From Actinophytocola sp044466355 (GTDB taxonomy: Bacteria > Actinomycetota > Actinomycetes > Mycobacteriales > Pseudonocardiaceae), in the NCBI RefSeq assembly GCF_044466355.1, contig NZ_JBITMQ010000004.1, positions 124,001-188,000 on the forward strand: 64,000 bases of DNA, written 5' to 3'. Shown in pieces: positions 8,504 to 16,654 of the stretch (position 1 is its first letter; each line of letters starts with the position of its first letter). A model generated the notes under the pieces. The model was not told where the DNA came from and did no database searches. It was given only the letters and a program-made list of their open reading frames with translations. The translations under genes were made by a program, and so were the position numbers.

Positions 8504-9253
8504 TCACTGGGTGGCCGCCCCCAGCACCGCCCGCAGCTTCCCGATGGCCCACCGGTTGCCGTCCAACTGGACCTCGTCGTCGCCCGCGCGCCGCCACACC
8601 CACCGCAGCACCGCGCCCGGCTCCCCGAGGACCGCCGCCTCCGCGTCGGACTCGCCCCGCTCGACCGTCACCGCGTCCGGGCCGAGCTGCACCTGCCATC
8701 CCGCGCCCTCGGTCGCGACCTGCACGGTCCGGCCGTCGCAGTCGGCGAGGTACTCGGCGATCTCCTCCGGGTCCTCCTCCGACGCGTAGGCGAGGAAACG
8801 CACCAGCAGCTCGTCGATGCCGTCCACCGCGAGGTCGGCCGGGACCGGGTCGTGCTCCACGCCGGCCGCCAGCTCCGCGTCCAGCCGGTGGATCACGGTC
8901 TCCTGCGCCATGCGACGCAACCAGAACCCGACGGTCTGGTCGTGGACGTACCAGGTCAGCGACCGGTCGGTGACGTCGCGCGCGGTGAGCTCGCCGACGA
9001 GCCGCCGGTAGGAGTCGTCGAGCGCGGCCAGCGGCTCCGGTAACTCCGGCGGCCACGGTGTCGGCCAGCTGCCCTGCCGCATGGTCTCCGTCTTGTGCAG
9101 GTACACCTCGGCCACGTGCCGCGCGAGGTCGGCGCCGGTCCAGCCGGGGCAGGACGGCACCGGCGCGTCCATGGCGCCCTCGACCACGTCACGCAGGCGC
9201 GTGAAGTCGGCCGCCAGGCACTCCAGGAATCTGTCCTTGTCCACGGCTGACAC
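8504..9253 (-). CDS. Maleylpyruvate isomerase-family protein, probably mycothiol-dependent
   Basis: About 249 residues (GTG 9253; GTG 9244 is an equal alternative and no strong ribosome site decides). An N-terminal DinB-like helical domain carries SCPGWTGADLARHVAEVYLHK, the hallmark of the mycothiol-dependent maleylpyruvate isomerase/TIGR03083 family. HRLDAELAAG supplies a further likely metal-site His. The C-terminal alpha/beta segment (about 165-249) is the MDMPI_C-like domain. Founding members isomerise maleylpyruvate with mycothiol; most paralogues have unknown substrates, and nothing nearby suggests gentisate degradation. Confidence 0.75.
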   Translation of the reverse strand: MSAVDKDRFLECLAADFTRLRDVVEGAMDAPVPSCPGWTGADLARHVAEVYLHKTETMRQGSWPTPWPPELPEPLAALDDSYRRLVGELTARDVTDRSLTWYVHDQTVGFWLRRMAQETVIHRLDAELAAGVEHDPVPADLAVDGIDELLVRFLAYASEEDPEEIAEYLADCDGRTVQVATEGAGWQVQLGPDAVTVERGESDAEAAVLGEPGAVLRWVWRRAGDDEVQLDGNRWAIGKLRAVLGAATQ

Positions 9254-9278
9254 CCAACCACGGACCACCGACGAAAGC

Positions 9279-10208
9279 TCAGAGTTTGCGGAGCCGGACG
9301 CGGCTGGTCCGGTGGTCGGCGTCCTTGCGCAGCACCAGCGACGCCCTCGGCCGCGTCGGCAGGATGTTCCGCACCAGGTTCGGCTCGTTGATCGTCTTCC
9401 ACAGCCGCGCGGCCTCGGCACGTGCCTCGTCGTCGGTCAGCCCGGCGTAGTGGTGGAAGTGCGAGTCCGGGTCGGAGAACGCCGTGTCCCGCAGCGTGAG
9501 GAACCGCTCGACGTACCAGCGGGCGATGTCCTCGGTGTGCGCGTCCACGTAGATCGAGAAGTCGAACAGGTCCGCGACCGTGAGCCCCTGCCCGGGCAGC
9601 AGCACGTTCAGGCCCTCGATGATCAGGATGTCCGGTTTGCGCACGACCTGCGTCTCGTCGGGCACGATGTCGTACGCGAGGTGCGAGTAGACGGGCGCGT
9701 GCACCTCGGGCGACCCCGACTTCACGTCCGACACGAACCGCAGCAGGCTGCGCCGGTCGTAGCTCTCCGGGAAGCCCTTGCGGCTCATCATGCCGCGCCG
9801 GATCAGGTCCGCCTTCGGCCACAGGAACCCGTCGGTCGTGACCAGGTCCACGTGCGGGTGGTCGGGCCAGCGGGCCAGCAGCGTGCGCAGCAGCCGCGCG
9901 GTGGTCGACTTGCCGACCGCGACGCTGCCCGCGATCCCGATCACGAACGGCACCTTCTGCGCCGTCTCGCCGAGGAACGACGTGGTGTCGGCGTACAGGC
10001 GCTGGTGGGCGGCCACCCGCAGGCTGATCAGGCGGGACAGCGGCAGGTAGACGTCGACGACCTCGTCCAGGTCGACGGGGTCGCCCAGGCCGCGCAGACG
10101 CACCAGTTCGTCCAGGGTGAGGGTCAGCGGCGTGGCACGCCTCAGCTCTCGCCACTGCTCGCGACGCAGCTCCACGTAAGGACTGAGGTCGCGGGTCTTC
10201 ACCGCCAC
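9279..10208 (-). CDS. coaA: Pantothenate kinase, type I
   Basis: 309 residues, the usual CoaA length. It phosphorylates pantothenate, the committed step of coenzyme A synthesis, in the cytoplasm. P-loop GIAGSVAVGKSTTARLL (about 91-107), DLVTTDGFLWPK, the RKGFPESYD motif, IIEGLNVL and SDFYVDA-like FDFSIYVDAHTEDI are all as in the family. GTG 10208 is preceded by a leaderless-type -10. It runs in the same direction as the isomerase-family gene, with a 25-bp gap. Housekeeping gene with normal composition. Confidence 0.95.
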   Translation of the reverse strand: MAVKTRDLSPYVELRREQWRELRRATPLTLTLDELVRLRGLGDPVDLDEVVDVYLPLSRLISLRVAAHQRLYADTTSFLGETAQKVPFVIGIAGSVAVGKSTTARLLRTLLARWPDHPHVDLVTTDGFLWPKADLIRRGMMSRKGFPESYDRRSLLRFVSDVKSGSPEVHAPVYSHLAYDIVPDETQVVRKPDILIIEGLNVLLPGQGLTVADLFDFSIYVDAHTEDIARWYVERFLTLRDTAFSDPDSHFHHYAGLTDDEARAEAARLWKTINEPNLVRNILPTRPRASLVLRKDADHRTSRVRLRKL

Positions 10209-10216
10209 GTCAACAA

Positions 10217-10222
10217 ACGTTA
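10217..10222 (-). promoter_or_regulatory. Leaderless -10 box of coaA
   Basis: Minus-strand TAACGT ends 8 nt before GTG 10208; no ribosome site lies between. The stretch from here to 10417 holds no supported gene. Confidence 0.5.
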
Positions 10223-10417
10223 GGTGTTCCTGGCCCTGTGGGCACTGTGACGCAGTACACGCCGCCGTCGCTCACCCCGGCGCAGCGGTGCACGTCGGCG
10301 CCTGACGAGGCCAGGAAACGCATGCCGTGAATCCCGGAACGGGGCCTCGGCGACATTTCGGTACGTGCCGAACTCGAACTGACCATGGAATTGCCATAAC
10401 TGCATGAGTCGCCCGGC

Positions 10418-10446
10418 GAAAAGGGAGCCGCGAGGGCTCCCTTTTC
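10418..10446 (-). terminator. Terminator of the SCO5389-like gene
   Basis: Perfect 12-bp stem (10418-10429 with 10435-10446) with a 5-base loop, starting at the stop codon of the minus-strand gene. The stem ends in an A/T run (GAAAA/TTTTC), close to a classical intrinsic terminator. Confidence 0.75.
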
Positions 10447-10833
10447 TCAGCAGTTGACCAATTCGGGGCTCTGGTTCAGCAACTGCGCGCGCGGGCTGGT
10501 GAACTCGGCGTACGCGCCGTGCGCCGCCGGGTCGAACAGCGCCAGCCGGTGGCAGTTCTGGAACGCGAGGCGCACGTTGAAGTGCCGCTCCACCGCCGCC
10601 CGCATCGCGTCACTGCCCACCAGTCGCAGGAGTTGACCACGGGACTGCTCGTCCGGTGGCTCCGTCTGGTTGTCGGCGAAGGGACCGCCGGTGGTCGAGA
10701 GGCGCTCGGCGACGTCGGTGACCACCGACCACGCGTAGGGCAGCGAATCACGGATGCAGGCGATGAAATCGTCGTCCGACACCGGACCCTGCTGGGCTTT
10801 CTCCAACAGGTCGGCGGGCACCGTTAACGACAT
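10447..10833 (-). CDS. SCO5389-family conserved actinobacterial protein
   Basis: 128 residues, soluble, no signal peptide. The pattern SLPYAW near 30, GGPFADNQTEPPDEQ near 50-64, FNVRLAFQNCHRLALF near 87-102 and the end LLNQSPELVNC resemble a small actinobacteria-specific family that I recall under the Streptomyces name SCO5389. Its function is unknown. ATG 10833 is fixed by an excellent AAGGAGG six bases upstream; longer in-frame starts are not needed. A possible -10 (TACGGT) lies at 10884-10889. Confidence 0.72.
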   Translation of the reverse strand: MSLTVPADLLEKAQQGPVSDDDFIACIRDSLPYAWSVVTDVAERLSTTGGPFADNQTEPPDEQSRGQLLRLVGSDAMRAAVERHFNVRLAFQNCHRLALFDPAAHGAYAEFTSPRAQLLNQSPELVNC

Positions 10834-10938
10834 TCGACCTCCTTGATGGGAAATTGCGGTCGACATCCACTTAACCCGCAGTGACCGTATTTGGCGAGCC
10901 ACCCAAAGTGTGAACTTGCGACCGGCATTTCGTCACCG

Positions 10939-11403
10939 TCAGGCACCGGGCGCGATTGACCGGAGCAGCGGCCGGTACAACTCCACGGCCACCCCGGGCA
11001 GACCGCCCAGTTTCTCGTGCACCAGCCGCGACACGTCCGCCCAGTCCAGCCCGCCGTTGCCCACTCCGAGTGCGGGTACCGCGACCGAGTCAAGCCCCCG
11101 CTCGCGGATCACGCACACGAGACCGTCCAGCCCCGCCTCGACGTCCCCGAGACGCGACTTCGCCCGCCAGTGCTTCTTGGTGGGGAAGTTGACGATCACC
11201 CGCCCGTCGTCCTCGCACACGAGCATCCGCCCGGGTACCACCTCCCCGGCGGCACAGGCCTCCCGGTAGGCGGCGAAGTTGGCGGGGAACCGCCGCTTGA
11301 ACTCCAGCGCGATCCCCTTGCCCATGACCCCGACACAGTTCACCGCGTTGACCAGCGCGGCAGCGCCGGAGTCGAGAAGATCCCCGTCCAGTTCGTCGAT
11401 CAT
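10939..11403 (-). CDS. Macrodomain protein (TARG1/DarG-like ADP-ribose hydrolase)
   Basis: 154 residues, a single macrodomain. NAVNCVGVMGKGIALEFKRRFP (written in parts: NAVNCVGVMG, KGIALEFKRRFP) is the ADP-ribose phosphate-binding loop of the TARG1/DarG class. INFPTKKHWRAKSRLGDVEAGL and VPALGVGNGGLDW follow in family order. DarG reverses DNA ADP-ribosylation by the DarT toxin, but DarG proteins have an extra C-terminal domain and a darT gene beside them; neither is present, so this is a stand-alone hydrolase. It lies 40 bp downstream of a second macrodomain gene on the same strand. Confidence 0.82.
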   Translation of the reverse strand: MIDELDGDLLDSGAAALVNAVNCVGVMGKGIALEFKRRFPANFAAYREACAAGEVVPGRMLVCEDDGRVIVNFPTKKHWRAKSRLGDVEAGLDGLVCVIRERGLDSVAVPALGVGNGGLDWADVSRLVHEKLGGLPGVAVELYRPLLRSIAPGA

Positions 11404-11443
11404 GCGCGCAATGTGCCACGACGCACCGACAGTGCGGACCAGC

Positions 11444-12052
11444 TCACCGACCCTGTCCGCGTGGGGCGAACACCTCGTCCCACGCGGCCATCACCTGCCG
11501 GGCGCACACCTCGGGCGGCACGCCGCCGATCCCGGTGCCCAGGCCCGGCATGGCGATGGTCGACACCACCGAGCGCACCGGGCGGTCGTCCTCCAGCCGC
11601 CCGTCGCGCCACGTCCGGAACACCGCGCGGGCCGCGAGGTAGGGGTGCACGGTGTCCTGTGGCAGGCGCTCGCCCGGCTCCCGCATCGTCGGCGCGCTGA
11701 TCAGCCACGCGGGCGCCGCCACGTCGGTCGGCACGATCACCGCCTGGCCGACCGGCAGCTCCCCGCCGTGGTAGGCGAGCACGGCGCTGCGCACGTGCTG
11801 TTCGATCGCCGGGAACGCGTGGGCGTACACCGAGTCGATGCCGCCGCGCATCCACCCGTACGAGTTAGCTGGGCTGACCACCGCGTCCGCGGGCACGTCG
11901 AGTGTCGAGCCGCGGTAGGTGTACACCTCGCGCCGACCGTCCGCCGCCGCCTCCCACGCCACTGCCAGGGCGTCTTCGACGGCGCACAGTACGAGCCGAA
12001 GCGGTTCCCTCGTCCCGGTCCCCGCTTGCGAAGCCTTTTCGGCGGCGGTCAC
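11444..12052 (-). CDS. Macrodomain protein, second type
   Basis: 202 residues. An N-terminal segment RLVLCAVEDALAVAWEAAADG precedes a divergent macrodomain: DAVVSPANSYGWMRGGID is the ligand loop and IAMPGLGTGIGGVPPEVCARQV the second loop. It belongs to a macrodomain lineage distinct from its neighbour, so this is not a recent duplication. The likely ligand is ADP-ribose or a related nucleotide; the reaction is unknown. GTG 12052 was taken because an upstream ATG runs into a stop. It is divergent from pheA across a region holding a long inverted repeat. Confidence 0.78.
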   Translation of the reverse strand: MTAAEKASQAGTGTREPLRLVLCAVEDALAVAWEAAADGRREVYTYRGSTLDVPADAVVSPANSYGWMRGGIDSVYAHAFPAIEQHVRSAVLAYHGGELPVGQAVIVPTDVAAPAWLISAPTMREPGERLPQDTVHPYLAARAVFRTWRDGRLEDDRPVRSVVSTIAMPGLGTGIGGVPPEVCARQVMAAWDEVFAPRGQGR

Positions 12053-12070
12053 CGTTTCAGCATGGCATCT

Positions 12071-12115
12071 CAGGGGGACCGGGCGTAACCGGCAAGCGGT
12101 AACTACGTCCCCCTG
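12071..12115. repeat. Inverted repeat between divergent macrodomain and pheA genes
   Basis: CAGGGGGAC (12071-12079) and GTCCCCCTG (12107-12115) are a perfect 9-bp inverted pair. The 27 bases between contain a nested imperfect pair GTAACCG/CGGTAAC, so the whole unit could fold as a two-tier hairpin. It starts 18 bp upstream of GTG 12052 and ends about 57 bp before the pheA -10. Confidence 0.5.
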
Positions 12116-12172
12116 TCAGGTTAAGTCTCGGTGCACCCGATCGGGCGTGCTGGCGACGCAGAGCAACCGGGT

Positions 12173-12178
12173 TAGGGT
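12173..12178 (+). promoter_or_regulatory. Leaderless -10 box of pheA
   Basis: TAGGGT ends 6 nt before GTG 12185, with no ribosome site. The predicted transcript begins at the G of GTG. Confidence 0.55.
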
Positions 12179-12184
12179 GGCCTC

Positions 12185-13105
12185 GTGCCGAGCATCGCGT
12201 ACTTCGGACCGCAGGGGACCTTCTCCGAGCAGGCCGCGCTCGCGGCCGGCCGCCCGGACCACACGCTCGTGCCGGAGGCGACCGTCCCGGAGGCGCTCGC
12301 CGCGGTCCGGCACGGCCACGCCGACCTCGCGTGCGTGCCGGTGGAGAACTCGGTCGAGGGCGCGGTGTCCGCCACCATGGACGCCCTTGCCGTCGACGAA
12401 CCGCTGGTGGCGATCGCCGAGGTGCTGCTGCCGGTCGCGTTCTCCCTGCTCGCACGGCCCGGCACGGACCTCGCCGACATCAGGTCCGTCGCCAGCCACC
12501 CGCACGCGCTCGCGCAGGTCCAGGGCTGGCTCGGCAAGCACCTCAGCCAGGCGACCCAGCTCGCGTCCACCTCGACGGCCGCCGCGGCGGTCGGCGTGCT
12601 CGACGGCCAGTGCGACGCCGCCATCACCGCGCCGGTCGCGGCCGACCACTACGACCTCGAGGTGCTGGAGACCGGCATCGCCGACGTCGACGACGCGGTC
12701 ACCCGCTTCCTGCTGTTGCAGAGGCCCGGCGCGCTGCCCGCCCCGACCGGCTCGGACCGCACGTCGATCGTGGCCGTCGCCGCCTACCAGCGCACCGGCG
12801 TGCTCGCCGAGATGCTCACCGAGCTGGCGCTGCGCGGCATCAACCTGAGCCGCATCGAGTCCCGTCCCATGAAGGGCCGCCTCGGCGAGTACCGCTTCTA
12901 CCTGGACTTCGACGGGCACGTGGCCGAGCAGCGGGTCGCCGACGCGCTCGCCGCGCTGCACCGCCGCTGCCACGAGGTCCGCTTCCTCGGCTCCTACCCG
13001 AAGGCCGACGGCACGCCGACCCTCGCGGGTGCGGACAACACAGACGCCGACTACGCGGCCGCCACCGGCTGGGTGACCGGCGTGCGCGAGGGCCGCACCG
13101 GATAG
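12185..13105 (+). CDS. pheA: Prephenate dehydratase
   Basis: 306 residues, monofunctional. It converts prephenate to phenylpyruvate in phenylalanine synthesis. The catalytic type-2 periplasmic-binding-like domain (about 2-180) shows IAYFGPQGTFSEQAA, VPVENSVEGAV and LASTSTAAAAV, with the catalytic Thr in the FLLLQR region preceded by VTR. The C-terminal ACT domain (about 193-275) has GINLSRIESRPMKG, the phenylalanine feedback site. No chorismate mutase domain is fused. In mycobacteria this gene lies by a phosphoglycerate mutase, a metallopeptidase, a septum-formation protein and serS; here the last three lie 22 kb away. Confidence 0.95.
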   Translation: MPSIAYFGPQGTFSEQAALAAGRPDHTLVPEATVPEALAAVRHGHADLACVPVENSVEGAVSATMDALAVDEPLVAIAEVLLPVAFSLLARPGTDLADIRSVASHPHALAQVQGWLGKHLSQATQLASTSTAAAAVGVLDGQCDAAITAPVAADHYDLEVLETGIADVDDAVTRFLLLQRPGALPAPTGSDRTSIVAVAAYQRTGVLAEMLTELALRGINLSRIESRPMKGRLGEYRFYLDFDGHVAEQRVADALAALHRRCHEVRFLGSYPKADGTPTLAGADNTDADYAAATGWVTGVREGRTG

Positions 13106-13194
13106 GCCTGTCCCCCCCCACGTCACAAACCGGGCGAAATTGTCGGTGCCGCGGTCTACAGTCCGCCCCGTCACACGACGAATGGGGGAGGCGC

Positions 13195-14148
13195 ATGCCA
13201 ACCGACGCCGCCGTCCGGGCGGAAGCGCTGGTGAAGACCTTCGGGTCCACCCGCGCGCTCGACGGTATCGACCTGGAGATACCCACCGGCACCGTCCTCG
13301 GTCTGCTCGGGCCGAACGGTGCGGGCAAGACGACCGCGGTCCGGATCCTCACGACCCTGTTACGCCCCGACTCCGGTCGTGCCTGGGTGGCGGGGCACGA
13401 CGTGCTGGCCGAACCCAACAAGGTGCGCAAGGCGATCGGGCTCTCCGGCCAGTACGCGGCCGTCGACGAGAACCTGACCGGCTTCGAGAACCTGTACATG
13501 GTCGGCCGGCTCTACGGCATGAACAAGCCGGACGCGCGCGCCCGCGCCGACGAGCTGATCAGCCGGTTCCGGCTCACCGACGCGGCGGCCCGGCCGTCGA
13601 AGACCTACTCCGGCGGCATGCGCAGGCGCCTCGACCTGGCGGGCGCGCTCGTGGCCGCGCCGCAGGTGGTGCTGCTCGACGAGCCGACGACGGGCCTCGA
13701 CCCGCGTGGACGGCTCGACACGTGGGAGGTCATCGGCGAGCTGGTGTCCGACGGCACGACCGTGCTGCTGACCACGCAGTACCTGGAGGAAGCCGACCAG
13801 CTGGCCGACACGATCCTCGTGATCGACCACGGCAAGGTCATCGCGAGCGGCACGGCCGACCAGCTGAAGGCCGAGGTCGGTGGCGAACGCCTGGCGATCG
13901 TGGTCGCCGAGGACGCCGAGGTGGACGTCGCGAGCCGCGTGCTCGCCGAGGTCGGCTCGGCGGAACCGACCGTCGACCGGCACGGCAGGCGGTTGCAGGT
14001 GCACGTCGACGCCGGCTCGAAGTCGCTGGTGGAGGCGTTGCGACGACTGGACGTCGAGGGCGTGACCGTGCTCGACGTCGGGCTGCACCGCCCGACGCTC
14101 GACGACGTGTTCCTGTCGCTCACCGGCCACCTGACGGAGGAGTCATGA
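13195..14148 (+). CDS. DrrA-type daunorubicin-resistance ABC ATPase
   Basis: 317 residues. Walker A GPNGAGKTT, signature YSGGMRRRLDLAGAL, Walker B VLLDEPTTGLDPRGR, and the DrrA C-terminal extension (about 220-317) with the family end motif PTLDDVFLSLTG. Start ATG 13195 follows GGGGGAG; the frame is open further upstream but that sequence belongs to pheA. The drug or natural product exported cannot be inferred. The stop overlaps the permease start by 4 bases. Confidence 0.9.
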   Translation: MPTDAAVRAEALVKTFGSTRALDGIDLEIPTGTVLGLLGPNGAGKTTAVRILTTLLRPDSGRAWVAGHDVLAEPNKVRKAIGLSGQYAAVDENLTGFENLYMVGRLYGMNKPDARARADELISRFRLTDAAARPSKTYSGGMRRRLDLAGALVAAPQVVLLDEPTTGLDPRGRLDTWEVIGELVSDGTTVLLTTQYLEEADQLADTILVIDHGKVIASGTADQLKAEVGGERLAIVVAEDAEVDVASRVLAEVGSAEPTVDRHGRRLQVHVDAGSKSLVEALRRLDVEGVTVLDVGLHRPTLDDVFLSLTGHLTEES

Positions 14149-14945
14149 CCGTCCTGACCCAGGGGCTGCGCGACGGCGGCATCGTCGCGTGGCGCAACCT
14201 GCTGAACGTCCGCCGCAACGCCGACTGGCTGTTCGCCGCGGTCGTGCAACCGATCATGTTCGTGCTGCTGTTCGCGTACGTGTTCGGTGGCGCGCTCGGC
14301 GGCGAGCAGTACCGCGAGTTCCTGATCGCGGGCATCTTCGTGCAGACGATCTCGTTCAACTCGGCGTTCACGGTGATCGGCCTGTGCAACGACCTGCAGA
14401 AGGGCATCATCGACCGGTTCCGCTCGCTGCCCATGTCGCGGCTCGCGGTGCTGCTGGGCAGGACGACGTCCGACCTCGTGGTGTCGTCGATGGCGCTGCT
14501 GATCATGTCGCTGTGCGGGCTGCTCGTCGGCTGGCGGGTGCGCGGCAGCTTCCTCGACGCGGTGCTCGCGTACCTGCTGCTGTTGCTGTTCGGCTTCGCG
14601 ATGTCGTGGATCGGCGCGCTGATCGGGTTGTCGGCGCCGAGTGTGGAGGTGGCGCAGAGCGCGGGGTTGATGTGGCTGTTCCCGCTCTCGTTCATCTCGT
14701 CGGCGTTCGTCGGCGCGGGCACGATGCCCGGGCCGTTGCGGGTGATCGCCGAGTGGAACCCGTTCACGGCGGTGATCCAGTCGGTGCGCGACCTGTTCGG
14801 CAACCAGGCGCCACCGAACATGGTGCCGCCGCCGGGCTGGCCCGCGGACAACGCGGTGCTCTACGCGCTGCTGTCGTCGCTCGCGATCCTGGCGGTGTTC
14901 ATCCCGCTGTCGGTCGCGAAGTACCGGAGGGTGGCGAGCAAGTAG
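14145..14945 (+). CDS. DrrB-type ABC-2 transporter permease
   Basis: 266 residues with about six membrane helices (near 32-52, 60-80, 108-130, 140-165, 172-192, 235-257). The segment NDLQKGIIDRFRSLPMSRLAVLLGR is characteristic of ABC-2 permeases of the DrrB/NodJ type. It forms the membrane channel for the preceding ATPase (ATGA overlap). Its last 47 bases overlap the convergent N-acetyltransferase gene, so neither gene's 3' end can change freely. Confidence 0.88.
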   Translation: MTVLTQGLRDGGIVAWRNLLNVRRNADWLFAAVVQPIMFVLLFAYVFGGALGGEQYREFLIAGIFVQTISFNSAFTVIGLCNDLQKGIIDRFRSLPMSRLAVLLGRTTSDLVVSSMALLIMSLCGLLVGWRVRGSFLDAVLAYLLLLLFGFAMSWIGALIGLSAPSVEVAQSAGLMWLFPLSFISSAFVGAGTMPGPLRVIAEWNPFTAVIQSVRDLFGNQAPPNMVPPPGWPADNAVLYALLSSLAILAVFIPLSVAKYRRVASK

Positions 14946-15696
14946 GCACCCTCGGCAGCTGGAAGCCGAAGTGTTTCTCGTACGCCGCGAGGATCTCGTC
15001 CTCGGCGAGCGTGGTCTCGGTCCGCACACCGTGGACGGTCTCGATGAGACGGTCACCGCGGATGGTGACGCGTCCCGACCCGGTCGCGCGTGAGCACCGG
15101 GGCCCGGAGCGGAAGTGCGAACCGGGCGAGTTCGCGTGCCACCAGGCGGGGCGTGCGAAGTCGGTGATCCGGCGCGCCCTCGGCTCGGCGCGGTACGCGG
15201 GGACGCCGTCGTGGAGCACGTCGACGTCCCCGCCGGGTGCGTCGAGGACGAGGAACGAACCGGCGGGGTCCTGCTGTGCCTCCGGCCAGTCGAGGCGCAG
15301 CGGGTGGACCGCGTGCGCGCCGAACCCGACGTCGACGAGGTACCGCTCGTCGAGTTCGACGAGGAGCGCGAGGTGGTCGAACGCGGGCGTGAGCGTGCCG
15401 TCGTCACCGAACACGGAGGCGGCGAGCAGGCGCACGTCGTACCCGAGCGCGGCCAGCAGCGCGGCGAACGCCCCGTTGAGCTCGTAGCAGAACCCGCCAC
15501 GCCGCCGCCGGACGATCTTGTCGACGAGCGCGTCCTCGTCGAGCGCGACCGGCTCCCCGAGCACGATCGACAGGTTCTCGAACGGCACGGTCTCGACGTG
15601 GCGCCGGTGCAGGTCCCTCAGGGCGGCGGCGTCCGGCGCGTCGGGGCGCCGCGCCCCGATCCTGGCGAGGTAGCGGTCCGCGGTGGCGAGGTCCAT
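14899..15696 (-). CDS. Arylamine N-acetyltransferase (NAT)
   Basis: 265 residues. The Cys-His-Asp triad is complete: Cys70 in RRGGFCYE, His108 in FDHLALLV, Asp122 in VDVGFG, spaced as in Salmonella and mycobacterial NATs. VPFENLSIVLG near 37-47 is also typical. It transfers acetyl from acetyl-CoA to arylamines or hydrazines; in mycobacteria NAT lies in a cholesterol-degradation cluster, but here there is none. Some actinobacterial homologues act as amide synthases in natural-product clusters (for example rifamycin RifF); a monofunctional xenobiotic NAT is more likely here. The 3' end overlaps the DrrB-type gene. Confidence 0.9.
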   Translation of the reverse strand: MDLATADRYLARIGARRPDAPDAAALRDLHRRHVETVPFENLSIVLGEPVALDEDALVDKIVRRRRGGFCYELNGAFAALLAALGYDVRLLAASVFGDDGTLTPAFDHLALLVELDERYLVDVGFGAHAVHPLRLDWPEAQQDPAGSFLVLDAPGGDVDVLHDGVPAYRAEPRARRITDFARPAWWHANSPGSHFRSGPRCSRATGSGRVTIRGDRLIETVHGVRTETTLAEDEILAAYEKHFGFQLPRVPTCSPPSGTSRPTAG

Positions 15697-15963
15697 GGGT
15701 ACACGGTGACCGCTCCACCTAGGTCGAGGTCAAGCAGAAAACTTTCCTCCATCAGACCAGTTTCACCGAAATACTTGACGGATCCCTGCTGCTCGGCGCT
15801 AATGGATATTGCTGGATCAACGAGGGATTCGTAACAACCGGGAAACGGTGAGAGGTGCTCCGGATGACCTGATGACCCGTCGGCGCTGCCGGGTCGACCT
15901 GCCGTAGCGCCATGTCGTCGTTCCTGGGGTTGGACGGCATGACGGCAGGAGGTGCAGGGCATC

Positions 15964-16392
15964 ATGAACACGTTTCTGATCGCGTTGGGGTGCGTAGTCG
16001 TTCTGGTTTTCGTCACGAGGTTCGTGGCGGCGAAGCGGCGCACCCGTGAGCTGGACAGGGATTTCTCCGTCGAGCTGGCGTGCGGCCGCTCCCGGGCTCT
16101 GCTGACGGCCGCGACCGCCGCCCGGGGCGTGCTGTGGGAGGTCGAGTTCACCGACAACGGCCTGCGCACCAAGCACATCCGCGCTCGCAACGTCGTCCAT
16201 GTGTCGATTTCCGAACTGCCGGACCGCACCGGCCGCTGCGTCGCCAAGGTGTGGACCCGCTACGCGCTGACCGACGCGGCGATCATTCAACGTCCTCGCT
16301 CGTACACCGACACCCGTCGCAAGCGCGACAGGATCATTCGCGCGTTGACGGCCCATGCGAGCACCCGTGCTCGCGACGCGCGGATTCACTGA
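15964..16392 (+). CDS. Hypothetical membrane-anchored protein
   Basis: 142 residues. One N-terminal membrane helix (about 3-20, TFLIALGCVVVLVFVTRFV) is followed by a basic cytoplasmic or surface domain rich in Arg. No family was recognised. ATG 15964 follows AGGAGGTG by 9 bases; a GTG at 15952 lies inside that ribosome site and is rejected. The 267-bp upstream gap holds a possible TTGACG (15775-15780) and TAATGG (15800-15805) pair with a long 19-bp spacer, which is weak support for a promoter. Confidence 0.6.
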   Translation: MNTFLIALGCVVVLVFVTRFVAAKRRTRELDRDFSVELACGRSRALLTAATAARGVLWEVEFTDNGLRTKHIRARNVVHVSISELPDRTGRCVAKVWTRYALTDAAIIQRPRSYTDTRRKRDRIIRALTAHASTRARDARIH

Positions 16393-16593
16393 CCGGGGCC
16401 GGGGTGCCCGTGCGTGGGGGTGGTGTCCTCGCCGGACGGGCCTCCTCGCCGGAGGGGGCTGATCTCGGGGAGGGGGCCTTCCGAGTTGGTCTCGGGGGGT
16501 GGTGGATCTTCACGCTGTGTGATGGTGGGCTGTTTCTTCTTACCCACTGAGGGGTAGTTCTGGTGGGAAGCAACCCAAAGCGCGGCCGAACGT

Positions 16594-16617
16594 CTCTTCT
16601 TGTAGAAGTCAGAAGAG
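16594..16617. promoter_or_regulatory. Inverted repeat upstream of the DUF4232 lipoprotein
   Basis: CTCTTCT (16594-16600) and AGAAGAG (16611-16617) are a perfect 7-bp inverted pair 37 bp before the lipoprotein start. It could be an operator or an mRNA hairpin. The rest of 16393-16654 has a 10-bp direct repeat CCTCGCCGGA (16427-16436, 16444-16453) and no gene. Confidence 0.35.
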
Positions 16618-16654
16618 CGTCCAGTGGTGTCGGGGCCAGGTGGAGGCGATGACC

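Noticed and set aside
10220..10405. Possible 61-residue minus-strand gene upstream of coaA
   Set aside because: No ribosome site, Arg-rich shadow composition, and its 3' end overlaps the coaA -10.
10939..11403. DarTG toxin-antitoxin system
   Set aside because: Only a DarG-like macrodomain is present; there is no DarT gene and no DarG C-terminal domain.
13605..15500. A 631-codon minus-strand open frame across the DrrAB-type genes and NAT
   Set aside because: Composition is Ser/Arg/Thr-rich shadow; the real genes have intact motifs.
13195..15696. A natural-product cluster (DrrAB exporter plus NAT as amide synthase)
   Set aside because: No polyketide, peptide or tailoring synthase lies nearby; NAT has a normal xenobiotic-type triad and position.
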